This document shows positions 16,407-25,547 of a stretch of 64,000 nucleotides of DNA, piece by piece. This DNA is from JANRKF01 sp964518725 (GTDB taxonomy: Bacteria > Pseudomonadota > Alphaproteobacteria > Rickettsiales > SXRF01): positions 1-64,000 of the forward strand of contig CAZFKP010000006.1 of the NCBI GenBank assembly GCA_964518725.1, given 5' to 3'. The translations under genes were made by a program, and so were the position numbers. The first letter of the stretch is position 1; each line of letters begins with the position of its first letter. The notes beneath the pieces were generated by a model, which made no database searches, was not told the origin of the DNA, and saw only the letters and a program-made list of their open reading frames with translations.

Positions 16407-17505
16407 AACGCCGCCGTGTGAGAGAAAGCATGATGCCCATGCCAAGCGCAAGCGCCACCACCGAAGACCCGCCATAGCTCAAAAACGGCAGGGTCATTCC
16501 CTTGGCGGGCAGAAGATTCACCGCCACCCCCATATTCACCATCGCCTGAATGCCAAACTGGGTGAGCACCCCCGCCACCGCCAGCACGATGAACAAATCG
16601 TTTTCTTTCCACACCCGCGACAGGCCGCGCAGAACGACAAAGCCGAAAAGCGCGAGGATGCCGAGGCACACCAGCGCGCCGAATTCCTCTCCGGCCACGG
16701 CAAAAATAAAGTCGGTGTGCGAATCGGGCAGGAACTGCTTCACCTCGCCCTCACCGGGGCCACGCCCAAACACACCGCCGCTCTGAAACGCTTCCAGCGA
16801 CCGGCTGATCTGATAATTATCGCCCTCGGCGGGATCAAGGAAATTATTGATACGCTTGGCCACGTGCGGCAGGAAATGATAGGCGCCAAACACGCCGCCA
16901 ATGGCGCCAACGCCCAGCAGCCCAACCCACAGCATCGGTAGCCCGGCAAGGAAAAGCTGAATGCCCCACATAGCAGTGACGGTAAGCGTCATGCCGAAAT
17001 CCGGCTGGATGACGAGCAGGAATACCACGACCAGGTACAGCGCGATCGCCACCCGGTAACCGGGGAAATCGACGCGGCGGTGATTTTCTGCACAGACCCA
17101 TGCCATGACCACCGCAAAGCACGGCTTCATGAATTCCGACGGCTGGATGGAAATCCCCGCCAGGCTGATCCAGCGATGCGCGCCTTTGGTTTGCTCGCCA
17201 AAAAACGGCACCGCCATCAGCAGCACGAGGCTTGCCATAAAGCCAAGGACTGCCAGCCGCCGGATGGTGGTCGGCGAAAACATGGAGGTGACGATCATCG
17301 CCACGAACCCGATCAGCAGAAATATCTGATGCCGGTGTACAAAATAAAACCCCGGCAGGCCGAGGCGCTTGGCTACCGGCGGGCTGCCAGCCGCCACCAG
17401 CACCGAACCGAGGATCATCAGCACCACCAGCGCGCCAAGGTTCAGGCGATCCACCGTCCACCACCAACGGCCAAGGAGTGATTGGTTCGTGCGGTCAAGC
17501 GCCAT
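16393..17505 (-). CDS. ftsW: SEDS-family peptidoglycan polymerase FtsW
   Basis: Polytopic SEDS glycosyltransferase of the divisome, which works with FtsI. Family blocks are GAHRWISLAGISIQPSEFMK, VIQPDFGMTLTV, the loop GRGPGEGEVKQFLPDSHTDF and C-terminal LPFLSYGGSSVVALALGMG. It is 370 residues with about ten membrane segments. Its 5' end overlaps murD by 11 bases. Confidence 0.96.
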   Translation of the reverse strand: MALDRTNQSLLGRWWWTVDRLNLGALVVLMILGSVLVAAGSPPVAKRLGLPGFYFVHRHQIFLLIGFVAMIVTSMFSPTTIRRLAVLGFMASLVLLMAVPFFGEQTKGAHRWISLAGISIQPSEFMKPCFAVVMAWVCAENHRRVDFPGYRVAIALYLVVVFLLVIQPDFGMTLTVTAMWGIQLFLAGLPMLWVGLLGVGAIGGVFGAYHFLPHVAKRINNFLDPAEGDNYQISRSLEAFQSGGVFGRGPGEGEVKQFLPDSHTDFIFAVAGEEFGALVCLGILALFGFVVLRGLSRVWKENDLFIVLAVAGVLTQFGIQAMVNMGVAVNLLPAKGMTLPFLSYGGSSVVALALGMGIMLSLTRRRYGRN

Positions 17506-18871
17506 GAGAGAGACCCTCCACTAACTCACAAAACACATCACCGCGATGCTCAAAACTGGTGAACTGATCGAACGAGGCGCAGGCGGGAGAAAGCAACACC
17601 ACCGCCCCTTCCCTGCCTTCACGGAAGGCATCTTCGGCAGCTTTTTTCACGGCGTTTTCGAGTGTGCCGCAACGTATGGCTTCCACTTTCCCATCCAGCG
17701 TTTCTGCAAACGCCTTCTCCGCTTCACCGATGAGATAGGCGCGAGCGATGTGCCCAAACAGCAGCGCCAGCGGCTCAATACCGCCAGCTTTCGCCTTGCC
17801 GCCAGCAATCCAGTAAATATTCTGGTAAGGCTTCAGCGCATGCTGCACCGCGTCAGCGTTGGTCGCTTTGGAATCATTGATGAAGCGCACGCCACGAATG
17901 GTTTTCACCAGTTGCAGGCGATGACGCAGGCCGGGGAAACTTTTCATCGCGGCAAAAATCGCCTCCGGCGCAATACCTTCCGCCCGAGCCACAGCGTAGG
18001 CCACGGCGGCATTCTGCCAGTTATGCTCGCCGGTAAGGGTTGCAATGCCAGAAATATCAAAACGCTCGTCGCCGTCATACAATACGCCCTGCTGCACATA
18101 AATGCCGCCGGGTATTTTATCACGGCAGGAAACAGGAACAACGTTCAACCCAATCCCCAATCCCGAATCCTTAATCCCCCGAGTATGCTCGTCATCCACC
18201 GCGATCACCGCCACGTCATCGGTAGTCTGGCGGTCGAAAATATGTTTTTTGGCGGCAATGTACCCCGCCATATCGCCATGTCGGTCAAGATGATCCGGCG
18301 TGATATTCAGGAGCACGGCCATATTAAACTGTGTCGTATGCACCAAATCGAGCTGGTAGGAGGAAAGCTCCAGCACATACACCCCATCGGCACCGAGCGG
18401 CGCGAGCGACAGCGCCGCCGTACCGAGATTGCCGCCAACCTCGACTTTCTTTCCCGCCTCCTTGAAAATGTGGCCGATCAGGGTAGTGGTAGTTGATTTT
18501 CCGTTCGTGCCGGTGATAGCGATAGTGCGCGCCGCCGGTTGTGAACGCAGCAATATTTCAATGTCGCCGATGATCGGCACGTCGTGTTTTTTTGCCAGCT
18601 CGCCGCACGGGTGAGTTTTGGGAATGCCGGGCGCCAGCACGAGGCCGGAAAGCGTTTCCCACGGCCATTGCTGGTAGTTGCAAGTTCTGAGTTGCAAGTG
18701 GCACGCGCTTTCTGAACTTGGAACTTGCAACTCAGAACTTGCAACTAATTTATCGTCCCACGCATAAACCTCCGCCCCACCCGCAAGCAACGCAGCCACG
18801 CTGGCCTCGCCCGCCTTGCCTAAGCCGAATACGCCGATTTTATGGCCTTTATAAGGAGTGGCGGTAATCAT
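17495..18871 (-). CDS. murD: UDP-MurNAc-L-alanine--D-glutamate ligase, with repeat-derived segments
   Basis: Second Mur ligase. It has an N-terminal GVFGLGKAGEASVAAL nucleotide fold, AITGTNGKSTTTTLIGHIF as P-loop, and FINDSKATNADAVQHAL. The start at 18871 is set by GGAGG eight bases upstream; a longer frame to 18970 is unsupported. Two stretches look translated from repeat DNA. SSELQVPSSESACHLQLRTC, after the WDD motif, is encoded by a 25-bp inverted repeat. DSGLGIGLN is encoded by four tandem heptanucleotides. Both keep the frame, giving 458 residues, and catalytic motifs are intact, so the enzyme is probably functional. Confidence 0.93.
   Translation of the reverse strand: MITATPYKGHKIGVFGLGKAGEASVAALLAGGAEVYAWDDKLVASSELQVPSSESACHLQLRTCNYQQWPWETLSGLVLAPGIPKTHPCGELAKKHDVPIIGDIEILLRSQPAARTIAITGTNGKSTTTTLIGHIFKEAGKKVEVGGNLGTAALSLAPLGADGVYVLELSSYQLDLVHTTQFNMAVLLNITPDHLDRHGDMAGYIAAKKHIFDRQTTDDVAVIAVDDEHTRGIKDSGLGIGLNVVPVSCRDKIPGGIYVQQGVLYDGDERFDISGIATLTGEHNWQNAAVAYAVARAEGIAPEAIFAAMKSFPGLRHRLQLVKTIRGVRFINDSKATNADAVQHALKPYQNIYWIAGGKAKAGGIEPLALLFGHIARAYLIGEAEKAFAETLDGKVEAIRCGTLENAVKKAAEDAFREGREGAVVLLSPACASFDQFTSFEHRGDVFCELVEGLSHGA
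18150..18177. repeat. four tandem 7-nt repeats inside murD
   Basis: Plus-strand units CCAATCC, CCAATCC, CGAATCC and TTAATCC lie head to tail and encode the KDSGLGIGL part of MurD on the minus strand. The unit resembles the CCCCAAT heptanucleotide of the cyanobacterial STRR repeats. The segment lies in the central domain, away from the ATP loop. Confidence 0.65.
18675..18747. repeat. 25-bp perfect inverted repeat of heptads inside murD
   Basis: Positions 18675-18699 and 18723-18747 are perfect reverse complements separated by 23 bases. Each arm is itself tandem 7-nt units (AGTTGCA, AGTTCTG, AGTTGCA, then AGT). It lies in frame in the linker between the MurD Rossmann domain and the LAPGIP motif. 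A related heptad palindrome sits at 61586-61658. Confidence 0.85.
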
Positions 18872-19051
18872 ATTCAATCCCTCCGAAGGCGGGGGTCCCG
18901 TAAATAGTATAGTAAAAAAATCGTTTAAAATTAGAGGTCTGCTTCTACCATTTGCAACGACCTGACGCAAGACTGAACGTGCAAATATTAGAGCTTTACA
19001 TATATTAATAATTTGTTACAATTGCCATAAATCATACATGCAGGAGAATTT

Positions 19052-19420
19052 ATGGCCGAAGATATTAAACAAGATGAGCATGGCCTCAATATCCCAACAG
19101 AGAACCGCTGGGTTAACGTAACAGATGTTGCGTCGGCGATGGAGGGAAGCAGTATATTAAATAAACAAAAAATTATTGTTGCTGCAAATCAAATAGGGGA
19201 GGTTGATCGTCCGAATTTTTATAGAGTAATTGCGGATAAACATGGCGCCACCATAGGGCATGAAGTCACTCAAGAATTTGTTGCACAGCTGGTGCATAAG
19301 GGATTGCTTAACCCCAAGAAAGATCTGGGCGTTGACCGAAGTGATATGGAAAATCCAATGCCATTCACCACGAGAATGCTTGTAAACGCAGGGCTAGCGG
19401 ATAATTTACCTAAACGGTAA
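19052..19420 (+). CDS. hypothetical protein, antisense insertion in the dcw cluster
   Basis: 122 hydrophilic residues beginning MAEDIKQDEHGLNIPTENRW, with GGAG five bases before the ATG. No recognisable domain, signal peptide or membrane segment. It is the only plus-strand gene between murD and mraY and ends directly against the mraY stop. Upstream, 19013-19020 carries TTGTTACA, close to the TTGTCACA box seen before other orphan genes. The region is AT-richer than the flanking mur genes, as for recently acquired DNA. Confidence 0.65.
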   Translation: MAEDIKQDEHGLNIPTENRWVNVTDVASAMEGSSILNKQKIIVAANQIGEVDRPNFYRVIADKHGATIGHEVTQEFVAQLVHKGLLNPKKDLGVDRSDMENPMPFTTRMLVNAGLADNLPKR

Positions 19421-20509
19421 TCATCTGAGTTTCAGTGTCGCAAGACCGAGCAATGCGAAGATCACGGCGATAATCCAGAAGCGGATGACGACTGTGGGTT
19501 CCGCCCAGCCGAGCTTCTCGAAATGGTGATGGATTGGCGCCATTTTGAACACGCGCTTGCCGCGCAGCTTGAATGACGCCACCTGAATAATCACCGAGAG
19601 CGCCTCGACGACGAACAATCCGCCAACAATCGCCAGCACAAATTCATGCTTGGTGACGACCGCAACGGCACCAAGCAATCCGCCGATGGCGAGGCTTCCC
19701 GTATCGCCCATAAACACCTGCGCGGGCGGCGCATTGAACCAGAGAAAGCCGAGCACCGCGCCGATCAGCGCGCTGCAGATAATCGCCAGTTCACCCGCGC
19801 CCGGTACGAAATGAAGCTGCAAATAATTGGCGAATACCGCATTGCCGACGAGATAGGAAATAAGCGCGAAGCAGCCCGCAGCAATGACGGCAGGCACCGA
19901 CACCAGACCATCCAGCCCGTCCGTGAGATTCACCGCATTGCTGGCGCCGATCATGACGATGAGGACAAAAAACATGTAAAACCCACCGGCATTAATCAGC
20001 ACATCCTTGAAAAATGGAATGGCAATGTGGGACGATAGCGACGCCGGCGCATGCCCCTGGATCACCAGCGCCGCCGCCAGCGAAATCACCGCCTGTGCCA
20101 TCAGTTTCCGGCGCGAGGACAACCCCTTGCTGTTGCGCTTGGTGAGTTTCAAGAAATCGTCAAACGCACCGACGGCGCCAAATCCCAGCGTGGCCACGAT
20201 CACTACCCAGACGTAGCGGTTTGAGAGATCCGCCCACAGCAGCGTCGCAATGATCCACGACAGCAGAATCATGACACCGCCCATGGTCGGCGTGCCTTTC
20301 TTGGTGATGAGGTGGGATTCAGGCCCATCAAGCCGGATCGGCTGACCCTCGCCCTGCTTGGACTTCAGCCATTTAATCACCCGCGGGCCAATCCACAGGC
20401 AGATGATGAGCGCCGTAAACACCGCCCCGCCGCTCCTGAAGGTGATGTAGCGGAACAGGTTGAAAAACTGGAGGTCGTTGGCGTAGGGGGCGAGCAAATT
20501 ATACAGCAT
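19421..20509 (-). CDS. mraY: phospho-MurNAc-pentapeptide transferase
   Basis: Integral membrane enzyme that moves phospho-MurNAc-pentapeptide to undecaprenyl phosphate to make lipid I. Signatures are KKGTPTMGGVMILLSW, the FDDFLKL aspartate motif, NLTDGLDGL, FLWFNAPPAQVFMGDTGSLA and MAPIHHHFEKLGWAE. It is 362 residues with about ten membrane segments. It overlaps the 3' end of murF by 11 bases. Confidence 0.97.
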   Translation of the reverse strand: MLYNLLAPYANDLQFFNLFRYITFRSGGAVFTALIICLWIGPRVIKWLKSKQGEGQPIRLDGPESHLITKKGTPTMGGVMILLSWIIATLLWADLSNRYVWVVIVATLGFGAVGAFDDFLKLTKRNSKGLSSRRKLMAQAVISLAAALVIQGHAPASLSSHIAIPFFKDVLINAGGFYMFFVLIVMIGASNAVNLTDGLDGLVSVPAVIAAGCFALISYLVGNAVFANYLQLHFVPGAGELAIICSALIGAVLGFLWFNAPPAQVFMGDTGSLAIGGLLGAVAVVTKHEFVLAIVGGLFVVEALSVIIQVASFKLRGKRVFKMAPIHHHFEKLGWAEPTVVIRFWIIAVIFALLGLATLKLR

Positions 20510-21932
20510 GTTTTTTCTCCGGTTGGGATGCCGCCAGCAACGCCTTTGTCACCTCAGCCATGTTACTTCCATGCGATCCTTTTACGAGCAAAACATCGTC
20601 ACTTGCCAGTGTTTTTTGCAGCAGCGGGATTAATTGCTGCGCCGTCTGCATGTGCCCGCCGCGCAGCTCTTTGGGCAGGGCAGTCGAAAGATGTTGCATC
20701 AGCGAACCGGCGGTGAACACCAGGTGAACCCCATGGCGGATGAGCGCTTCGGAAAGCGCGGCATGCATTGCCGGTGCTTCCGTCCCTAACTCCAGCATAT
20801 CGCCCAACGCGGCGATCTTGCGGCCTTTGCCGCCAACAAGCTTCCACACCTCATCGGTTTTGGAAATCGCCGCCCGCATCGAGGCTGGCGAGGCGTTGTA
20901 GCTATCGTCGATCAGCCACGCATTACCTTGTGGAAGCGTAAGCTTTACGGTCTTTCCACGGCCATCCACTTCCTTGTAATCCACGAGTGCCGCCGCGGTC
21001 TTTGGCAGGGGAAGCGCCAACGCGTGCGCGACGGCGAGCACCGCCATCGCCGTCGTTGCAAAATGTTTCCCAGTGGCGCCAATGGCAAAAGAAATTGTCT
21101 GCCCGGCAAGGCTGCCGGTGATTTCCGCACCGCCCTTGGTGGCGTCATAAGCAAGAAGTCGCGCATCGGCAGCGGCACTTTCGCCACAGGTCAGGATACG
21201 GGCGACACCGGCAGCCTGTGCCTTCTGCTTCACATAATCACAATATTGGCTATCGGCGTTCAGCACGGCGATGCCGCCCACCTCCATGCCGTCAAAAATT
21301 TCGGCCTTGGCATCGGCAATGCCATCCATGTTTTTGAAATGCTCAAGATGCACCGCTTCGATCGTGGTGACGAGCGCCACATGCGGCCGCACCATTTCCG
21401 AGAGGTAGGCGATCTCGCCACCATGGTTCATACCCATCTCGAACACGCCGTAAGCCGCGTCGAGCGGCAGGTTGGCAAGGTTCAGCGGCGTGCCGATATG
21501 GTTGTTAAAATTGCCACTGGTGGCAAAGGTTTTTCCATGAGCAGCCAAGGCAAGCCGCAGCATTTCCTTGGTGCTGGTTTTGCCGACGCTGCCGGTGACG
21601 CCAACGATTTTCGCCTTGCTCCGTGCGCGGTTATAACGCGCCATGTCGGCCAGCGCCGCCAGCGTATCGTTCACCACGACCAGCGAGGCACCGCGCGGCA
21701 GCCCTTCCGGCACATGGGACACCACCGCCGCCACCGCGCCGCGCGCCAACGCATCGGCGACATAGTGGTGGCCATCCACCCGCTCGCCTTTGATGGCGAC
21801 GAACAGGTCGCCGAGCTGCACCTTGCGGCTGTCGATTTCGACGCGGCTGGCATACCATAATCCGCGCGCCTCACCCGCGGTGGCTTCCGCCGCCGATTGC
21901 TCGTTCCAAATGCCCATTCCTTGGCTGCTCAT
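20499..21932 (-). CDS. murF: UDP-MurNAc-tripeptide--D-Ala-D-Ala ligase
   Basis: Last Mur ligase, adding D-Ala-D-Ala. It has a GVTGSVGKTSTKEMLRLAL P-loop, FEMGMNHGGEIAYL, and a C-terminal WLIDDSYNASPASM block typical of MurF. It is 477 residues. Its ATG overlaps the murE stop by four bases. Confidence 0.96.
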   Translation of the reverse strand: MSSQGMGIWNEQSAAEATAGEARGLWYASRVEIDSRKVQLGDLFVAIKGERVDGHHYVADALARGAVAAVVSHVPEGLPRGASLVVVNDTLAALADMARYNRARSKAKIVGVTGSVGKTSTKEMLRLALAAHGKTFATSGNFNNHIGTPLNLANLPLDAAYGVFEMGMNHGGEIAYLSEMVRPHVALVTTIEAVHLEHFKNMDGIADAKAEIFDGMEVGGIAVLNADSQYCDYVKQKAQAAGVARILTCGESAAADARLLAYDATKGGAEITGSLAGQTISFAIGATGKHFATTAMAVLAVAHALALPLPKTAAALVDYKEVDGRGKTVKLTLPQGNAWLIDDSYNASPASMRAAISKTDEVWKLVGGKGRKIAALGDMLELGTEAPAMHAALSEALIRHGVHLVFTAGSLMQHLSTALPKELRGGHMQTAQQLIPLLQKTLASDDVLLVKGSHGSNMAEVTKALLAASQPEKKHAV

Positions 21933-23353
21933 GCCTGTCCTGCCGCGGCACGCGCCACTTCCACATCATTATGCGGATGCTCGACGTTACCGATAATTTG
22001 TTTTTTCTCATGCCCCTTACCGGCGATGACCAACACATCCTCGGCATCGAGCGCATGCACGCCAGCATAAATTGCCTTGGCGCGATCCGCAACTTCAATC
22101 CCACGCGGACACGCGCTCAGGATGGCAGCACGGATGATGGCCGGATCTTCGTTACGCGGGTTGTCGTCAGTGATGATAATGCGGTCGGCCAGCTCATTGG
22201 CAATCCGCCCCATCTCCAGACGCTTGCCAGCATCGCGGTTGCCGCCGCAGCCGAACACCACATGCAGCCTGCCTTTTGTATGTGGGCGCAGGGTGGACAG
22301 CACATTCGAAAGCGCCATCGGCGTATGTGCATAATCGACATAGATGGCTGCGCCATTATCGCGGATTGCCGCCAGTTGCAGCCGACCCGGCACACCGCAC
22401 AATTGCGGAATGCTGCCAACCAGCTGCTTCATTTCCATGCCCACCGCGTTGGCAAGACCGACCGCTGCCAGGATGTTCATCGCCTGGAACGCGCCGACCA
22501 GCGGAATCTCTATCCGGCACTCCTCGCCCATGAGGCGTGCGTGCAATCGCTGGCCGCTGGCGGTGGGGATAAGTTCCAGAATATGCAGCGACTCGGCGGT
22601 GCGCCCGAAATCAACCACGCGCTGCTCCCGCGCTTCGCAGATGGCGCGCAATTCCCCCGCCCGCTTGTCATCGGCATTGATGACCGCCACCGCGCCCTTT
22701 GGCAGCAACTCACGGAAGAGTTTCGTTTTGGCGGCAAAATATTGTTCCTCGGTTTCGTGATAGTCTAAATGGTCGCGGGCAATGTTGGTGAAGGCCGCCG
22801 CCTCAAGCCGTACCCCGTGCATGCGGTATTGATCCAGCCCGTGGCTCGATGCCTCAAGGCAGGCATGGGTGACACCGGCGGCAGCGAGACCGGAAAGCAT
22901 TTGGTGCAGGGCAATAGCATCCGGAGTGGTGTGGGTGCCTTCGCGCATATGCTCACCGGCGGCGCCGATAATCCCCAGCGTGCCGATCGACGCCGAGTTG
23001 TGGCCGCATATATTGGTAATCTGGCGGAAAAACTCAGCGGTGGAGGTCTTGCCATCCGTACCGGTCACCGCCACCAGATGCTCCGGCTGGCCGGGATGGA
23101 AACGCGCCGCCAGCTCCGCCATCAACAGGCGCGGCTCAAGGCTGCGGATCACGCGCAAGCCGGTTTCCGGCAACTCGTCATCCTCGGCGCACAACACCGC
23201 AACGGCTCCCAGCGCCTCGGCCTGTTCCAGATATTTTGTGCCATCCACTTTTGCACCCTTCAACGCGACAAACAAGCTGCCGGGACGCACATGGCGGGAA
23301 TCCTGCGTGATGTTGGTGATGCCGGAAAGGTCGATGGCAGCGGGAGGGGTCAT
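21929..23353 (-). CDS. murE: UDP-MurNAc-dipeptide--meso-diaminopimelate ligase
   Basis: Third Mur ligase. AVTGTDGKTSTAEFF is the P-loop, and the C-terminal DDNPRNEDP motif carries the DNPR sequence that marks meso-diaminopimelate rather than lysine specificity. The Gram-negative peptide type is therefore expected. It is 474 residues. A 41-bp gap separates it from ftsI. Confidence 0.96.
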   Translation of the reverse strand: MTPPAAIDLSGITNITQDSRHVRPGSLFVALKGAKVDGTKYLEQAEALGAVAVLCAEDDELPETGLRVIRSLEPRLLMAELAARFHPGQPEHLVAVTGTDGKTSTAEFFRQITNICGHNSASIGTLGIIGAAGEHMREGTHTTPDAIALHQMLSGLAAAGVTHACLEASSHGLDQYRMHGVRLEAAAFTNIARDHLDYHETEEQYFAAKTKLFRELLPKGAVAVINADDKRAGELRAICEAREQRVVDFGRTAESLHILELIPTASGQRLHARLMGEECRIEIPLVGAFQAMNILAAVGLANAVGMEMKQLVGSIPQLCGVPGRLQLAAIRDNGAAIYVDYAHTPMALSNVLSTLRPHTKGRLHVVFGCGGNRDAGKRLEMGRIANELADRIIITDDNPRNEDPAIIRAAILSACPRGIEVADRAKAIYAGVHALDAEDVLVIAGKGHEKKQIIGNVEHPHNDVEVARAAAGQA

Positions 23354-23394
23354 GCTGTTTTTTTAGCGCAGTCGCACGCGATATAAAAGGTAAA

Positions 23395-25170
23395 TTAATA
23401 GGGTGCGTAACGCTTGTCCGCAGCCTGCACCAGGAATGGTGGCATCTTGGGGCTGCTTGCCGGATGTTCGTCTTTTTCCGTCCAGAATTTTTCAGCATCA
23501 TCTTCCGGCACGTCGAACTCCGGCTTGATGCCCATGAGCGGCCCCATGCGGGCGATCACGTGGCCAACGACTGGCGCCGAAATCCAGCCACCCGTCGCAT
23601 ACCCGTAGGTCGATTTATTGCCCTTCGGCTCGTCGACCATGACCAGCACGGCATATTTCGGCTTGTCCACCGGGAATACCGAAATGAACGACGCGATTTT
23701 TGCATTTTCGTTATACTGGCCGCCGGTGTTTTTTTCCGCCGTGCCGGTTTTTCCGCCCACGCGGTAACCCGCAACATCGGCCTTGCCGCCTGTGCCATGA
23801 TCGACCACCAGCCGCATCAGGCGGCGAACATTATGTGCGGTCTCGTCGCTGACGATCCGCTCTCCCGCCACCTTGCCGTCGCCCTTGACGAGGGTAAGAG
23901 TTGGCAACCTTCCCGTCGCAACTGCCGCAATGCCACGAAGCAAGTGTAATGGAGAGACGGCCATACCATGCCCATAAGCAATGGTCACGGTGTTGATTTC
24001 CTTCCACTCTTTTGGGTACAGCGGCTGCGATATTTCCGGAATCTCAATCTCAATCGGCTTCATCATGCCGAGTTTCTCCAGGAATTCCTTTTGTCGCTTG
24101 GCACCGACATCGAGCGCCATTTTTGCCGTGCCGATGTTGGAGGAGTAAGCATAAATTTCTGGCACGGAAAGCCAGCGCCCCTTGCCGTGCGTGTCGCTGA
24201 TGGTGAAGCTTGCGATTTTAAACGGGCGGGATGCATCGTAACCGCTTTTCATGGTCACCGTGCCGTAATCCAGCGCCATGGCGGAGGTAAAAGTCTTGAA
24301 GGTTGAGCCCATCTCGTAGGTGCCGAGCGTCGCACGGTTGAATTTCTGGGCGTCCGTAGCGGAGGATGGTTTCTGTGGATCAAAATCCGGCAGCGACACC
24401 ATGGAAAGCAGCTCGCCCGTATCCATATCCATAATCATGCCGGTGGCGCCGATGGCGTTATATTCTTCCACCGCCTGCTTCACCTCGCTGTACATGATCG
24501 CCTGCAACCGCGTATCCAGCGATAGTTTAAGCGGTTCACGATTTGCCTGCGTATCGCGCAAACGGTTGTCGAGCCCGCGCTCAAGGCCGGCGAGGCCTTT
24601 ATTGTCCATGCCGACATAGCCAAGCACGTGCGAGAACATGGCGCCATGCGGATAAACGCGCTTTTCTTCCGGCAGGAAATAGAGTCCGGGGATGCCGAGG
24701 CTATTCACCACCTGCTGGTCGGCGGGGCCAAGGTTGCGCTTGATCCAGACAAAGCTTTTGCCGCTGGAAAGTTTTTTGAGAAGCTGCGTCTTGTCCTGCT
24801 TTAATGCCTCGGAAAGCTTGGTAGCCGCTTCTTCGAGGTTTTTGATTTCCTTTGGGTTGACGAAGACCGACGCGGTCATCAACGACGTGGCGAGCAGGAC
24901 GCCGTTGCGATCCACCACATCCCCGCGTGACAGGGATTTTTCGGTGCTGGCCATTTCAACTTCTTCGCTGGCATTGGTATCAGCATCGGCCACGGTAATT
25001 CGCAGCGCATCCGGATTGCGGATTACCGCCACTTCCACCATCCGCGCCGCAATGCTGCCAAAACTGAGGGTAAAAAACAGGCCGACACAGAGCAGGCGGA
25101 TACGCCCTTGTTCAATGATCCTGCGCCCCGTACTTTCTTTGCGGACAATTTTACGTGGACGCTGGCTCAT
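23395..25170 (-). CDS. ftsI: septal penicillin-binding protein FtsI (PBP3)
   Basis: Monofunctional class B transpeptidase that crosslinks septal peptidoglycan. A transmembrane anchor lies at about 25-48, followed by the dimerisation domain with SRGDVVDRNGVLLA. The transpeptidase motifs are STFK (near residue 290, in YEMGSTFKTF), SSN in YAYSSNIGTAK, and KTG in VGGKTGTAEK. The 591-residue length is typical. The ftsL stop lies two bases upstream of its start. Confidence 0.96.
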   Translation of the reverse strand: MSQRPRKIVRKESTGRRIIEQGRIRLLCVGLFFTLSFGSIAARMVEVAVIRNPDALRITVADADTNASEEVEMASTEKSLSRGDVVDRNGVLLATSLMTASVFVNPKEIKNLEEAATKLSEALKQDKTQLLKKLSSGKSFVWIKRNLGPADQQVVNSLGIPGLYFLPEEKRVYPHGAMFSHVLGYVGMDNKGLAGLERGLDNRLRDTQANREPLKLSLDTRLQAIMYSEVKQAVEEYNAIGATGMIMDMDTGELLSMVSLPDFDPQKPSSATDAQKFNRATLGTYEMGSTFKTFTSAMALDYGTVTMKSGYDASRPFKIASFTISDTHGKGRWLSVPEIYAYSSNIGTAKMALDVGAKRQKEFLEKLGMMKPIEIEIPEISQPLYPKEWKEINTVTIAYGHGMAVSPLHLLRGIAAVATGRLPTLTLVKGDGKVAGERIVSDETAHNVRRLMRLVVDHGTGGKADVAGYRVGGKTGTAEKNTGGQYNENAKIASFISVFPVDKPKYAVLVMVDEPKGNKSTYGYATGGWISAPVVGHVIARMGPLMGIKPEFDVPEDDAEKFWTEKDEHPASSPKMPPFLVQAADKRYAPY

Positions 25171-25172
25171 GG

Positions 25173-25547
25173 TTATTGTGCTTCACCTTGCAAAAGAGCG
25201 GCATTGACGACAGGGGAATCGGAGGGCGAGCTATTGTGGTTGCTATCGCCGGCAGCCGACGCTTCCACCACACGCGGGAAAGGAATGGCCGCCACTTCGG
25301 CAATCTGCTCAACCGTGACTTCTTTAGTAGAAAGATAGGCCGCCGCTAACTTCTGGATACGATCGGGTCGGTTGAGATACGCCCATTCTGCCGCCACCAC
25401 GTTCATGCTCTCACGTTCGGACTCAAGCTGTTCCTCGACTTCTGCGATCTGCGAACGCAACGTCTGAACTTTGAACTTAACGCTGTATAGCGCGAAGGCG
25501 GACACCGCGAGCACCATCACCCAGATAATCATCGACAGGCGAATCAT
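25173..25547 (-). CDS. ftsL: cell division protein FtsL
   Basis: Small bitopic divisome scaffold: an N-terminal transmembrane segment (about 4-22, MIIWVMVLAVSAFALYSVKF), then a leucine-zipper-like coiled coil (VQTLRSQIAEVEEQLESERE) and NVVAAEWAYLNRPDRIQKLA, the block typical of alphaproteobacterial FtsL. The Ser/Asn-rich C-terminus is unconserved. The call rests on this block and position between rsmH and ftsI; its ATG overlaps the rsmH stop by four bases. Confidence 0.88.
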   Translation of the reverse strand: MIRLSMIIWVMVLAVSAFALYSVKFKVQTLRSQIAEVEEQLESERESMNVVAAEWAYLNRPDRIQKLAAAYLSTKEVTVEQIAEVAAIPFPRVVEASAAGDSNHNSSPSDSPVVNAALLQGEAQ

